Source: Bradyrhizobium retamae
Lineage (GTDB): Bacteria > Pseudomonadota > Alphaproteobacteria > Rhizobiales > Xanthobacteraceae
DNA: 64,000 nucleotides
Direction: 5' to 3'
Assembly: GCF_001440415.1 (NCBI RefSeq)
Contig: NZ_LLYA01000001.1
Location: forward strand, 186,001 to 250,000
Made by a program: the position numbers and the translations under genes
The notes under the pieces: generated by a model
What the model was told of the DNA's origin: nothing
What the model saw: only the letters and a program-made list of their open reading frames with translations
Databases searched by the model: none
Shown: positions 17,256 through 26,261 of the stretch, piece by piece
Position numbering within the stretch: the first letter of the stretch is position 1
How the letters are laid out: each line of letters opens with the position of its first letter

Positions 17256-18728
17256 ATGAACAATCTATTCAACGCCGGTGCGACGGAACGTTCCTCCGGG
17301 CTGGACCACGGCCTCCCGCCGAGAGCCCGGCGCCACCCGACCATCCTGAGAGTTTCCGCCGTCGGTGTCGCCGGGCTGTTGTCGGCGTTGATGGTGACGG
17401 CCGCGGCTCCGCCGATTACCGCCGATCAATCCGACCGCGCCGTTGTCAACGCGCCGGTGACGCTGCTGACCGTACCGATCAGCGGCGAAATCGACACGCT
17501 GACGGCGCTTCCAGGCCGCGACGTTCGCGACGGCGACAGACTGGCACAGATCAGCAATCCAAGGGTTGACCGCAGCACGCTGATCTCGCTGGAAGAAAAA
17601 TCATCCGATGCGCGCCAGAAGCTCGACGCGACGCGGGCAAAGGGCGCATCCGACCGCGCCTATGTTGCTTCCCTCGAGGCCGAACTCGCCAGCCAAACTG
17701 AGCAGCTCAAGATGAAGTTCCAGTTGCAGATCGAGGAGCTGCGCGCCCGCGTGTCGCAATCCAATGCCCAGAGCGGCGAAAAGAAGGTTTTGGTAGAACG
17801 GCAAAGCAACATGGTGACGCGCAATACGGCAAGTATGGACATGCTCAGGCCGACCACACAGCAATATGCCGCGGCCATGCACAATGCGGACGCGGAACGC
17901 GCCAAGCTCAATCAGAAGATTGCGCAGCTCGATGCCTTGAACAGGGGAATCTATGTCGGAGAGGAACTGGTTGGGCTCAACAATCTGGCGCAAAAGCGCA
18001 GGGACATCGATCTCGACGCCCAGCGCATGGAGATCGAGGAGCGGCAGCAATCCGCCGTCCTCGGCGACCTGGAGCGCCTGATCGACGCTGAGCAGAAGCG
18101 GCTTGCGAGCCTGGCAGGAGCGGACGTCCTTTCCCGCGGCCCCGGCAAGGTGCTGACTATCGGCGCTGCGATGGGGCGTCACGTCAACGCCGGCGATACC
18201 ATCAGCTCCATCGTTGATTGCGACAAGCGCTTCGTGGTTGCCATTTTCTCGTACCGGCAAGGACAGAATATGATGCCCGGCACCCGTGTCCGCATCGACG
18301 GGAGCACGTTCCGTACCGGAATCGTCAGCGCGGTGTTACCGAAGACCAGCGACAAGGTCGATGAGCGCTTTGCCGTGCCGTTTCCGCAAACCGAGCGGCG
18401 CGAGCTCTATGCGATCATTACGCCTGAAGGCGCGAACGAGGCTGGCGCGCCGGTGCGGGAAACGCAGGCTTCGGACGCCGCGGCCTGCGCGGTCGGCCAG
18501 TGGGTCACCGTCACGCGCGACAACGGCGTTGTGCCGTCGATGTCGGTTACCTGGCGGCGGCTCGGCAATCTCATGGCCTCGTGGACGCATGATGATGGCC
18601 GCAACAGCGAGACCGCGCAAAGCCACCCGATTGATGCGGATCAACCCCGTTCCGGCATGCCCCAGCCCGAGGCGCCGAAGGCCGATGAAAACTGGTGGTC
18701 CCGCACTCGCACGCTCGTATCGCGATGA
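17256..18728 (+). CDS. HlyD-like membrane fusion protein of putative polysaccharide operon
   Basis: The 490-residue protein has one N-terminal membrane span (about residues 30-52). A biotinyl-lipoyl-like half-domain follows (about 62-105), then a long coiled coil (about 108-275) rich in EEKSSDARQKLDATRAK-type heptads, then a second lipoyl half and a beta-barrel (about 285-400). That is the membrane fusion architecture. The C-terminal 50 residues are Pro- and Asp-rich. Its stop overlaps the next start as ATGA. Family comparison suggests the BgsB-like proteins that accompany glucan synthases rather than drug-efflux adaptors; this is inference from context. Confidence 0.78.
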   Translation: MNNLFNAGATERSSGLDHGLPPRARRHPTILRVSAVGVAGLLSALMVTAAAPPITADQSDRAVVNAPVTLLTVPISGEIDTLTALPGRDVRDGDRLAQISNPRVDRSTLISLEEKSSDARQKLDATRAKGASDRAYVASLEAELASQTEQLKMKFQLQIEELRARVSQSNAQSGEKKVLVERQSNMVTRNTASMDMLRPTTQQYAAAMHNADAERAKLNQKIAQLDALNRGIYVGEELVGLNNLAQKRRDIDLDAQRMEIEERQQSAVLGDLERLIDAEQKRLASLAGADVLSRGPGKVLTIGAAMGRHVNAGDTISSIVDCDKRFVVAIFSYRQGQNMMPGTRVRIDGSTFRTGIVSAVLPKTSDKVDERFAVPFPQTERRELYAIITPEGANEAGAPVRETQASDAAACAVGQWVTVTRDNGVVPSMSVTWRRLGNLMASWTHDDGRNSETAQSHPIDADQPRSGMPQPEAPKADENWWSRTRTLVSR

Positions 18729-19951
18729 AGCACGCGATCGGGATGGCGTTATGTGCAATGGTCCTGGGTTCGACGCCGGTTGCGAGCAAGCAGCCGGAAA
18801 AGAGCGGCGGTCCGTTTTGTGCCGGGCTCAACAAGGCGGTGGCGCCGCTGACCGGCGAAGCCGACGCCGTCTTCATCCGCAGTTATGAACCTGGCGATGG
18901 CGAAGCAAACCTGCCGGCGGGCATTGCCACGACGGCGTTTGTCTATGACAACGCGCTCGCCGTCATTGCGCTGATCGCCTGCGGCAACGTGCCGGATGCC
19001 AAACCGATCGGTAACGCATTGAGCCGGGCGGCCCGCAACGACCGGACTTTTCACGATCATCGGGTTCGCAACGCCTATCGCGCCGGCCTGGTTGGCAACG
19101 GGGCTCCGAATCTACCGGGATGGTGGGATGAGCACGCCAGGATCTGGGCCGAGGATGCGGCGCAGGACGGCACCTCGACCGGCAACGTTGCATGGGCGGC
19201 CTTGGCGCTGCTGACGCTGCACCAGGCGACGCACGATCGGCAGTATCTCGCCGACGCCAGAAGCCTGATCGATTGGGTCATCGCCACGACCGCCTGCGGC
19301 GATGGGTTCTGCGGTGGCGTTCATGGCTACGATCCGCAGCAGGTCACGCTCACCTGGATGTCGACCGAGCACAATGCCGACGTCCACGCCGCCGCGAGTT
19401 GGTTGTTGCGCCTGACCGGCGAGCCAAAATACGCCGACGCGGCCGGGCGGGCCCGGCGGCTGCTCGACCGTAGCTTCCGCGGAAATCACTTCCTGCTCGG
19501 CACCAAGCCAGACGGCAGTCTTGCGGATGAAGGCCTGCTCGCGCTCGACGCTCAGCTTTGGCCATGGATGGCCGTGCCAGACGCGCCTGCGGCCTGGCGA
19601 AGCACGCTTGATTTCGCGCAAACTCACCTGGCGGTGGATGGCGGTTTCGATTTCAACGGCGACCGCGACGGCATCTGGGTCGAAGGAACGGCGCAGGCGG
19701 CATTGGCCCACCGGATCAGCGGCAACACATCGCGGAGCGATCGGCTGCTGGCCAATTTGAAAGCCGACCAAACGCGCTCCGGCCTGCTCAACGCCGCACG
19801 CACCGCGCGACTGACGACGGGGTTGTCGATCGATCCCACTGGCGCCGTGCCCGACTTCTTCTACTACCGCCGCCCGCACCTCGGCGCGACGGCATGGGCG
19901 GCGCTGGCCGAAACGGGTTGGAATCCGTTCACCGGGGAAAAGATACGATGA
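18725..19951 (+). CDS. Secreted alpha/alpha-barrel (six-hairpin glycosidase-like) protein
   Basis: The 408-residue product starts with a signal peptide (MKHAIGMALCAMVLGSTPVAS). The body has repeated helical hairpins: ATTAFVYDNALAVIALI, then GNVAWAALALLTLHQATHD, then EHNADVHAAASWLLRLTGEPKYADAA. This resembles (alpha/alpha)6 glycan-processing enzymes such as lyases, epimerases and glycoside hydrolases. I recognise no exact family; candidate acidic residues are D in FVYDNA and E/D in WMSTEHNAD. ATG 18725 overlaps the preceding stop (ATGA), and the next gene overlaps its stop in the same way. A role in trimming or modifying the polysaccharide is inferred. Confidence 0.7.
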   Translation: MKHAIGMALCAMVLGSTPVASKQPEKSGGPFCAGLNKAVAPLTGEADAVFIRSYEPGDGEANLPAGIATTAFVYDNALAVIALIACGNVPDAKPIGNALSRAARNDRTFHDHRVRNAYRAGLVGNGAPNLPGWWDEHARIWAEDAAQDGTSTGNVAWAALALLTLHQATHDRQYLADARSLIDWVIATTACGDGFCGGVHGYDPQQVTLTWMSTEHNADVHAAASWLLRLTGEPKYADAAGRARRLLDRSFRGNHFLLGTKPDGSLADEGLLALDAQLWPWMAVPDAPAAWRSTLDFAQTHLAVDGGFDFNGDRDGIWVEGTAQAALAHRISGNTSRSDRLLANLKADQTRSGLLNAARTARLTTGLSIDPTGAVPDFFYYRRPHLGATAWAALAETGWNPFTGEKIR

Positions 19952-21927
19952 TGTTCCCGAGCGCCGGCGATGACCTATCGATCCTCACCATGGATATGGG
20001 AATCCTCCTAGGGCTTCTGGTGATGGCGCGACTGCTGGATCCGCTGCATGCCGAGGACCGTATCCTGTTCGGCATCACGGCTTCAGCCCTTCTGATCCTC
20101 TATGGGCTCTGGCGATGGAACGATACGTTACCGCCGTTTGCGCTATCGGCCGAAAGCCTGTGGCCGCGGCTGTTCATCTCGTTTGAATTTCTTGCCATTC
20201 TCTACACGCTGATCTCGATCGTCATCCTGTTCCGCAGCACGGATCGCTCCGCGCAGGCCGACGCGGCGCAACGTGAACTATCGAGATCGCGTGGCTTCCC
20301 CGCCGTCGACATCTTCATCTGCACCTATGACGAGCCGCTAGAAATCCTCGAACGATCGATCCTCAGCGCGCTGGCGCTCGACTATCCCAATGCGACGGTC
20401 TGGGTGCTCGACGACACCAGGCGCGACTGGCTGCGGGAGTATTGCGAAAAAGTCGGTGCGCGTCAGGTGACGCGACCAGACAACAACGGCGCCAAGGCCG
20501 GCAATCTCAATAATGGGCTGATGGCGACCGCGCGCGAGACCAATGCGCCCGTCATCCTGGTGCTCGACGCCGATTTTGCCCCACGGCAGGATTTCTTGAA
20601 ACGCACGGTCGGCCTGCTGCTGTCCGATCCGGAAGTTGCGATCGTGCAGACGCCGCAGTTTTACCACAACGCCGACCCGATCCAGCACAATCTGCTCGCC
20701 GGGAAGAGCTGGGTCGACGATCAACGCTTCTTCTTCGACGTCTTTCAGCCTGCCAAGGACGCGTGGGGCTGCTCGTTTTGCGTCGGCACTTCCTTTGTCG
20801 TTCGCCGCGACCGGCTTGACGAGATCGGCGGCTTCCCGCAGCAAGCGATTTCGGAAGACATCAATCTCACTTACACGATGCTTGCGCACGGCTACCGTAC
20901 CTGGTGGCTGAACGAACCGATCAGCTTCGGGCTTTCCGCCGAAGGCATCCCCGAATACATCACCCAGCGCGCTCGCTGGTGCCTTGGCACCATACAGGTC
21001 GCTCTGCTGCGCAATGGCCCGCTATTCGGCCGCGGCTTCAGCTTCACCCAGCGCTGGCACTATTTTCACGGGGTGCTGAACTGGCTCAGCAAACCATTCA
21101 TGGTGTTGCTGCTGATCGCGCCGACGATCTACTGGTTCGGCGGCGTGCCCGCCTTCGAAGCCGATTACCATACCTTCCTGCGCTACGGCCTGCCGGCGCT
21201 GCTCGGTCAAATCATCTACATGGGCTGGATCTCGCGCGGGCGGACGCTGCCGTTATTCATGGAGGCCACACACGCGGTCACCTGCTTTGCGGTGACGGCG
21301 ACGCTCTTGAGCGCTATCGTCAAGCCGTTCGGCCGCCCGTTCAAGGTCACCGACAAAGGCGGCGACCGCTCGACGCCACGCGTGCAGTGGAAGCTTGCAG
21401 CGATCTTTGGACTGATCTCCGCAAGTTCTGCCGCCAGCATCCTCTGGGCGTTCATCTCGCCTTATGCGGCCAGCGAGATTTCCTTGCTCGACTTCTTCAA
21501 TCTGCTGTGGGCAGGCATCGCGATGCTGATCGCCTTCATCGCGTTTCTCGTCTGCTTCGAATTGCCCCGTCCTGGCGACATGTTCGAAACCGATGAGCCC
21601 GCCTGGCTGTCGGGCGAAGGGAAAATCCTGTCGTGTCGCCTGCTCGCAGTGTCACCGACCTCGGTGCGCTTTTCGGGTCCGGCCGGCAACGCCCTCGAGC
21701 TTGCCGGCTGGCGATATCAGATTCATCTGGAAGGGTTGGGATGGACCGACATATCAATGGTCTCGCGATTCCGCGAGACAGTGCTCGCGCGCCTTGAACC
21801 TACGGCCGAACAATATCAGCGGCTGGTAGTTCGGCTTTTCAGCACATCTCGCGGCAACATCGCCAATGAAGCCAGCCTGCGCGGCGCGCTGGCCGGATTG
21901 CTGCGACGGGGATTCCTCGGCGCCTGA
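19948..21927 (+). CDS. Processive family-2 glycosyltransferase (cellulose/glucan synthase-like)
   Basis: The 659-residue inner-membrane protein has the processive GT2 motif set: DD at 155-156, DAD at 207-209, SED (TED-box) at 302-304 and QRARW at 340-344. There are three or four membrane spans before the catalytic domain and several after it (about residues 375-540). A C-terminal region of about 110 residues (SCRLLAVSPTSVRFSG) may be a degenerate PilZ-like part. Such enzymes polymerise a sugar from a UDP-sugar and extrude the chain. ATG 19948 overlaps the previous stop. The HlyD-like partner points to mixed-linkage glucan synthase (BgsA-like) rather than BcsA; no bcsB-like gene is present. 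Confidence 0.85.
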   Translation: MMFPSAGDDLSILTMDMGILLGLLVMARLLDPLHAEDRILFGITASALLILYGLWRWNDTLPPFALSAESLWPRLFISFEFLAILYTLISIVILFRSTDRSAQADAAQRELSRSRGFPAVDIFICTYDEPLEILERSILSALALDYPNATVWVLDDTRRDWLREYCEKVGARQVTRPDNNGAKAGNLNNGLMATARETNAPVILVLDADFAPRQDFLKRTVGLLLSDPEVAIVQTPQFYHNADPIQHNLLAGKSWVDDQRFFFDVFQPAKDAWGCSFCVGTSFVVRRDRLDEIGGFPQQAISEDINLTYTMLAHGYRTWWLNEPISFGLSAEGIPEYITQRARWCLGTIQVALLRNGPLFGRGFSFTQRWHYFHGVLNWLSKPFMVLLLIAPTIYWFGGVPAFEADYHTFLRYGLPALLGQIIYMGWISRGRTLPLFMEATHAVTCFAVTATLLSAIVKPFGRPFKVTDKGGDRSTPRVQWKLAAIFGLISASSAASILWAFISPYAASEISLLDFFNLLWAGIAMLIAFIAFLVCFELPRPGDMFETDEPAWLSGEGKILSCRLLAVSPTSVRFSGPAGNALELAGWRYQIHLEGLGWTDISMVSRFRETVLARLEPTAEQYQRLVVRLFSTSRGNIANEASLRGALAGLLRRGFLGA

Positions 21928-21976
21928 GGCGATATGCACGCCCCATCGACATCGGTACAGGCGAGCGCACCTTGCG

Positions 21977-22582
21977 TCAGTACCGCTCTGCGATCTGATC
22001 GAGCTTCCTGCTGAGCAACCATGACAGGCCGAGGAACGCGACCAACATCACGATGCCCAGGCCCGAAGAGGCATTGTTGATCGACTTCTCCGAGAACTGA
22101 CCGAAGGCATAGCCGGCCGAGACAACGGCGCCGGACCAAAGACCTGCCGCAACGAAGTTGAGCGCAAGGAAGGTCGACCAGGGCAGCCGCGATATTCCGT
22201 AGGCGAATCCCGCGACCCCGCGAATACCGTGCGGGAAGCGATGAAACAGGATCATCCAGACATAGTGGCGCTCTGTCAGCCGGACTGCGGTCTGGACGGG
22301 GCGCTCAAACCGCGGGAAACGATCCAGCAGGCGGAGGCCGTAACGCCGCCCGATCCAGAAGCGAATGACGTCGCCGGCGAAACTGCCGAACCAGCAGACC
22401 ACGATGAGCGTTCCAAGACCCAGCGCACCCGAGTGCGCCGCGTAGCCCGCAAATAGCGCAAGCAGCAGGCTATGCGAGGCCGCATAGGCAAACATGAGGC
22501 TGTAGGCCACATCGCCGTGCTGGCGGATGAGCTCGAGAAATGAGGTCAGATCGGTCGGAAAAAGCAATGGAAGCCCGCCCAC
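21977..22582 (-). CDS. DedA family membrane protein
   Basis: The 201-residue protein has the DedA/SNARE-associated pattern: a re-entrant region with CWFGSFAGDVIRFWIGRRYG, and HRFPHGIRGVAGFAYGISRLPWSTFLALN, where the R-x3-R and G..G.S.M/L features lie. It has about four membrane segments. Family members are thought to flip or scramble phospholipids or undecaprenyl phosphate, or help membrane homeostasis. The start is GTG 22582 with only a weak, distant GGGGGAAA. It converges with the glycosyltransferase gene, 49 bases apart, so it is transcribed separately from that operon. Confidence 0.82.
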   Translation of the reverse strand: MGGLPLLFPTDLTSFLELIRQHGDVAYSLMFAYAASHSLLLALFAGYAAHSGALGLGTLIVVCWFGSFAGDVIRFWIGRRYGLRLLDRFPRFERPVQTAVRLTERHYVWMILFHRFPHGIRGVAGFAYGISRLPWSTFLALNFVAAGLWSGAVVSAGYAFGQFSEKSINNASSGLGIVMLVAFLGLSWLLSRKLDQIAERY

Positions 22583-22746
22583 TCATGTGAATATTTCCCC
22601 CAGATGAGTGGGTTCGGCTTGAACGCTAGCACTCCGCGGGAAGATACGGAAGCCAATTGGCAGGCCCACAGCCGCCAGCTTTGCACGCCGAGCGTGTTTG
22701 CGAGTGAGGCGGGCCGTACGGGTTAGGACGCCTTTCCGCTAATCGA

Positions 22747-22772
22747 GCTTGATCGATGCGGCTTGATCGATG
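22747..22772. repeat. 12-bp direct repeat GCTTGATCGATG x2
   Basis: Two copies of GCTTGATCGATG lie at 22747-22758 and 22761-22772, two bases apart. They sit in the 256-base gap between the DedA and GNAT genes. Nothing else recognisable is in that gap. Confidence 0.6.
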
Positions 22773-22838
22773 TCCGCCATACCCCGACAGCGGCCAAGTT
22801 CCGCAGCGCAGCGAAATGACGCGATGTGCCAACAGCGG

Positions 22839-23390
22839 TCATTCGCCTAGCAGTGAACCAAGGCGCCGCCAACCGTACGCCACCTCAATCAAAGCAACTG
22901 CAGTGCTCGGCCCGTGCGCTTGCTCACCCACGACCTCTCCGTTGAGGGCTTCATAAAACCGGCGCGCTACTTCGTTGTCACGCAAGGTCCAACAGGCACC
23001 GCCCGATATTGCGAGACTGCTGAGGTAACGTGCCATCTCAGCCATCAGAGTTCGTCCTATCCCGCGACCTTGAGCAAGCGGAAGTACGTAGATGGACTGA
23101 AACTCGCCAGTGAACCCCTTTGCTGCTAACACTTCGGAACGCTGCCGGCTACAGCAGCCAAAGCCTACAATCATGTTGTCTGCGTCCTCCGCCACAAAAA
23201 CCGCGATGCCGGCACTATCCGGCATTTCGATGGTCTTGTGCCACTGCTTTGCCCGGCGCTCGACTGAAAATTGATCGAGTGTCTCAGCCGGGAGCAGATT
23301 AGCGTAAGTCGTGCGTGACACCGACACATGCACGGCAGCAATTGCGTGCGCGTCGCTCAACCGAGCGTTTCGAATAATTTCGCGAGCCAA
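22839..23390 (-). CDS. GNAT-family N-acetyltransferase
   Basis: The 183-residue protein has IRNARLSDAHAIAAVHVSVSRTTYANLLP at its N-terminus, the acetyl-CoA loop LPLAQGRGIGRTLMAEMARYL, and then the ACWTLRDNEVARRFYEALNGEVVGE motif. This order is standard for GNATs. The start is TTG 23390 with AAGGATG upstream; no ATG lies nearby in frame. It is flanked by gaps with short direct repeats, and its codons are less GC-biased than its neighbours, so recent acquisition is possible. Its substrate is unknown. Confidence 0.85.
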   Translation of the reverse strand: MAREIIRNARLSDAHAIAAVHVSVSRTTYANLLPAETLDQFSVERRAKQWHKTIEMPDSAGIAVFVAEDADNMIVGFGCCSRQRSEVLAAKGFTGEFQSIYVLPLAQGRGIGRTLMAEMARYLSSLAISGGACWTLRDNEVARRFYEALNGEVVGEQAHGPSTAVALIEVAYGWRRLGSLLGE

Positions 23391-23439
23391 TGGCTGGCAT
23401 CCTTCATGAGCTAATGTTCAATTACCTTACAGCGACTGT

Positions 23440-23461
23440 GGGGTCACTTCGGGGTCACTTC
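23440..23461. repeat. 11-bp tandem repeat GGGGTCACTTC x2
   Basis: GGGGTCACTTC occurs twice directly adjacent, at 23440-23450 and 23451-23461. It lies upstream of the GNAT start and 62 bases beyond the Rieske stop. I see no attachment-site partner within the window. Confidence 0.6.
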
Positions 23462-23522
23462 CGGGCGTAGTCCGCCTACCCCAATGAACCGACATCGTTA
23501 GCCCAGCCGGTTACACACGCCG

Positions 23523-23936
23523 CTATAGATCCACTACCACGTAGTCGCTTTCGACCGATACCGCGATGGTCTCTGCCACATACGGGCCCTTCACCACGGC
23601 CGATCCCGGCTCGACATTGACGGGATAGGCCCGCGCGCGGAAGCGTTTCGGGTCGCAGTAGGATTGGCCGGTGCGGATGTCGAATTCCCAGCCGTGCCAG
23701 GGACAGCGGATGATTTCGCCGAGTTTGGTATACTCGATCTCGCCGGGGCTGGAGGATTGCGCGAGGCCAATCAACGGGCCCTCGCACAAGGCCGCGCCCT
23801 GATGCGGGCAGCGGTTCAGCAGGCCGAAGAACTCGCCCTTGATGTTGAAAATCGCGATCGGCCGGCCGTCGATGTCGAGGAATTTTCGTGTCCCCGGCGG
23901 CAATTCGTCCACCGGGGCAATGACGTGCCGAACCAT
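23523..23936 (-). CDS. Rieske [2Fe-2S] ferredoxin
   Basis: The 137-residue protein carries both Rieske ligand boxes: CPHQGA (C-x-H) at about residues 42-47 and CPWHGW (C-x2-H) at about 78-83, spaced as in Rieske ferredoxins. It lacks a membrane anchor and a catalytic oxygenase domain, so it should be a soluble electron carrier or a domain partner. The start ATG 23936 overlaps the amidohydrolase stop by one base (TGATG), so the two are translationally coupled. The oxygenase it would serve is not in the window. Confidence 0.88.
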   Translation of the reverse strand: MVRHVIAPVDELPPGTRKFLDIDGRPIAIFNIKGEFFGLLNRCPHQGAALCEGPLIGLAQSSSPGEIEYTKLGEIIRCPWHGWEFDIRTGQSYCDPKRFRARAYPVNVEPGSAVVKGPYVAETIAVSVESDYVVVDL

Positions 23937-25045
23937 CAAGAAATTCCGTACAGCTTCTTGGCGTTGCCGAGATAGAACGCTTCGCGATTGGCTTCGCTGA
24001 CGCCGGCCGGCAACACGCGCGACGGCTCGTCAAAATCCCAGTGCGGGTAATCGGTGGCGAACAACAGCTTGTCCCAGCCGATCCATTCGATCGTCTGGAA
24101 CAGGTGATCGCGGCGCTCCGGATCTTCCATCGGCTGCGTGGTCCACCAGATATGGTCGCGAATATATTGCGACGGTTTTCGCTTCAGATGCGGCACCTCG
24201 CTGTGCAGCTTCTCAAAGGTCTTGTCGAGCCGCCACGCCAGCGACGGCGCCCAGCCGAAGCCGGCCTCGATCATCACCATCTTCAACTTTGGGTACCGCT
24301 CGAACACGCCTTCGAGCACGAGGCTCGCCAGCGCGGTCTGCTGACACTGCGAGTGGCCGACCATCTCCTCGATGTAGAAGCTCGGCCACCCCGAGGGGGT
24401 GAGCGGATTGCCGCCGAAGCCGAAGGCATGGACGCCGACCGGCAGCCCGATCTCCTGCGCGGCCTCGTAGACCGGCCAGTAGCGGCGCTGGCCGAGCGGC
24501 TCGACATTGCGCGAGAGCAGCAGCACCTGCACAAAATTCGGATCGCCCGCGCGCTTGCGGATCTCCGCGGCAGCGGAGATGCCGTCCTCATTGGCGACGA
24601 CGATCGAAGCCTTCAGGCGCTTGTCCTTGCTGGTCCATTTCTCGATCTGCCAGTCGTTGATGGCGGAGCAGATCGCGCCCGCCAGATCCTGGTTGCGCAG
24701 GCCCTGCCCGGTGGCGAGCGGATTGAGCACGCCGAGGGCAACATTGTAAGGATCGAGAAGCTGCTTCTGCATGAAGGACAGCGAGGAGCCCTGTGGCCCG
24801 CCTTCCGGCGGCCAGGCATCGCGGCGCGAGGCGTTGGGCTGCGCCTTCGGATAGGGCGGGCCTTCCATCATGCCGTGATAGGCCTGGACGCCGTAGGTCT
24901 CGAGATGCGAATGCCAACGCTTTGCCATGAACGGATAGAGCTCGTCCCTGGTGGCACGTGCCGGATGGATATCGCAATCGGCAATCGCTGATTTGACGCT
25001 GACAGACGCTGAAGGCTCCGGACGGTCACGGAACTGGATGTTCAT
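23936..25045 (-). CDS. Amidohydrolase family 2 (ACMSD-like TIM-barrel) protein
   Basis: The 369-residue protein has DCDIHPA near the N-terminus (metal-site region, here D-x-H instead of the usual H-x-H). A further metal-ligand histidine is in LPVGVHAFG, and the catalytic Asp is in LLFATDYPHWD. This is the amidohydrolase-2/ACMSD-like plan of decarboxylases and hydrolases acting on aromatic or ring-cleaved acids. It is paralogous to the next gene upstream, with which it overlaps by 4 bases (ATGA). Metal type and reaction are not determinable from sequence alone. Confidence 0.85.
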   Translation of the reverse strand: MNIQFRDRPEPSASVSVKSAIADCDIHPARATRDELYPFMAKRWHSHLETYGVQAYHGMMEGPPYPKAQPNASRRDAWPPEGGPQGSSLSFMQKQLLDPYNVALGVLNPLATGQGLRNQDLAGAICSAINDWQIEKWTSKDKRLKASIVVANEDGISAAAEIRKRAGDPNFVQVLLLSRNVEPLGQRRYWPVYEAAQEIGLPVGVHAFGFGGNPLTPSGWPSFYIEEMVGHSQCQQTALASLVLEGVFERYPKLKMVMIEAGFGWAPSLAWRLDKTFEKLHSEVPHLKRKPSQYIRDHIWWTTQPMEDPERRDHLFQTIEWIGWDKLLFATDYPHWDFDEPSRVLPAGVSEANREAFYLGNAKKLYGIS

Positions 25046-26121
25046 GGCGTCGCCTCCTTCGCAAATTCCAATCGGCCGTAGGTCTTAAGCGGATTATCGA
25101 TCATGATCTTGCGGACAAGGTCAGGCGACAATCCCGGCGGCAGCGCCTCGTCGCCGTCGAACTGCCAGTGCGGATAATCGGTCGAGAATAGGAGCAATTC
25201 GTCCGACTGCATATGGTCAAACAGGCGGTTCAGGGTTGCGGGATCCGGCGGCGCATCTACCGGCTGCAGCGAGAAGCGGATGTTGCTGCGCACAATCTCC
25301 AGCGGCGCGCGATCGACCCACGGCGTTTCCATCCGGATGCCGCGCCAGAACTTGTGCAGCCGCCAGAGATAGGCCGGCAACCAGGTGAAGCCTGATTCCA
25401 GCATCACCATTTTCAGATTCGGATGGCGGGCGAACACGCCCTCCACGATCAGGCTGGTGAGCTGGGTCTGGAACGCGGTCGCTTGGGCTACATAGTCCTC
25501 GATGTGATAGGAGCCCCAACCGATCGAGGTCGGCGGGTTGTGATAGGCGCTGCCGGCATGGATGCCGACGGCCAGGCCCAACCGTTCGGCGGCGGCGTAG
25601 ATCGGCCAGTAGGCGCGCTTTCCGAGCGGCATGTCGCCCATGACCAGCATCAGCACCTGCACGAAGCGCTTATCCTCAGCACGGCGTTCGATCTCCGCGA
25701 CCGACTTCTCGACGCTTTGCGTCGGGATCACGATCGAGCCGCGCAGCCGATCGTCCTTGTCGAGCCATTCTTTGGCTAGCCAGTTGTTCAGCGCGCGGCA
25801 GAACGCGTCCTGCATGTCTTCGGAGAACACCATCTGCACGCCATAGAGCGGATTGCAGATGCCGAAACGAACGGCGAACCGGTCGAGCGCCTGCTTCTGC
25901 ATGTCGGCCAGATCGGCGCCCGGCTTGCCCTGCGCCGGCCGCCAGTCCGGCCGCGACGAGATCGGCGAATGGGTGGGATAGGATTGCGAGACCAGGTCGG
26001 TCATGCCGCGCGTCGTCACCTGGTCGCGCCAGTAGTCGTTCATGTAGGGCAACAGGCTGGTCAGATGCGGAACGGCGGGATGCAAGTCGCAGTCCACGCC
26101 ACCCGCGATCGGCGACGTCAT
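25042..26121 (-). CDS. Amidohydrolase family 2 protein, tandem paralogue
   Basis: The predicted protein has 359 residues. VDCDLHPAVP, LAVGIHAGSAY and LLFSTDYPHWQFDG align directly with the corresponding segments of the neighbour at 23936-25045, including the rare D-x-H first metal box. I chose ATG 26121 because GAGGAAACACC precedes it; an in-frame TTG at 26169 would add 16 residues. It is the first gene of a tight three-gene unit (two hydrolases, then Rieske ferredoxin). Tandem paralogues may form a hetero-oligomer or act in sequence; this is inference. Confidence 0.85.
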   Translation of the reverse strand: MTSPIAGGVDCDLHPAVPHLTSLLPYMNDYWRDQVTTRGMTDLVSQSYPTHSPISSRPDWRPAQGKPGADLADMQKQALDRFAVRFGICNPLYGVQMVFSEDMQDAFCRALNNWLAKEWLDKDDRLRGSIVIPTQSVEKSVAEIERRAEDKRFVQVLMLVMGDMPLGKRAYWPIYAAAERLGLAVGIHAGSAYHNPPTSIGWGSYHIEDYVAQATAFQTQLTSLIVEGVFARHPNLKMVMLESGFTWLPAYLWRLHKFWRGIRMETPWVDRAPLEIVRSNIRFSLQPVDAPPDPATLNRLFDHMQSDELLLFSTDYPHWQFDGDEALPPGLSPDLVRKIMIDNPLKTYGRLEFAKEATP

Positions 26122-26261
26122 GGTGTTTCCTCGTATGGTCGCGTCGACGCTGTTGTTTGAGGCATTCAATCAGGACGGCGCGTGCGCGGCAACTCGGCAA
26201 GCGTAACCCTCCTGTGTTAGGAAGGCATGACTGGACCAATGGCGTGCGCGCAGGAGTTGAA

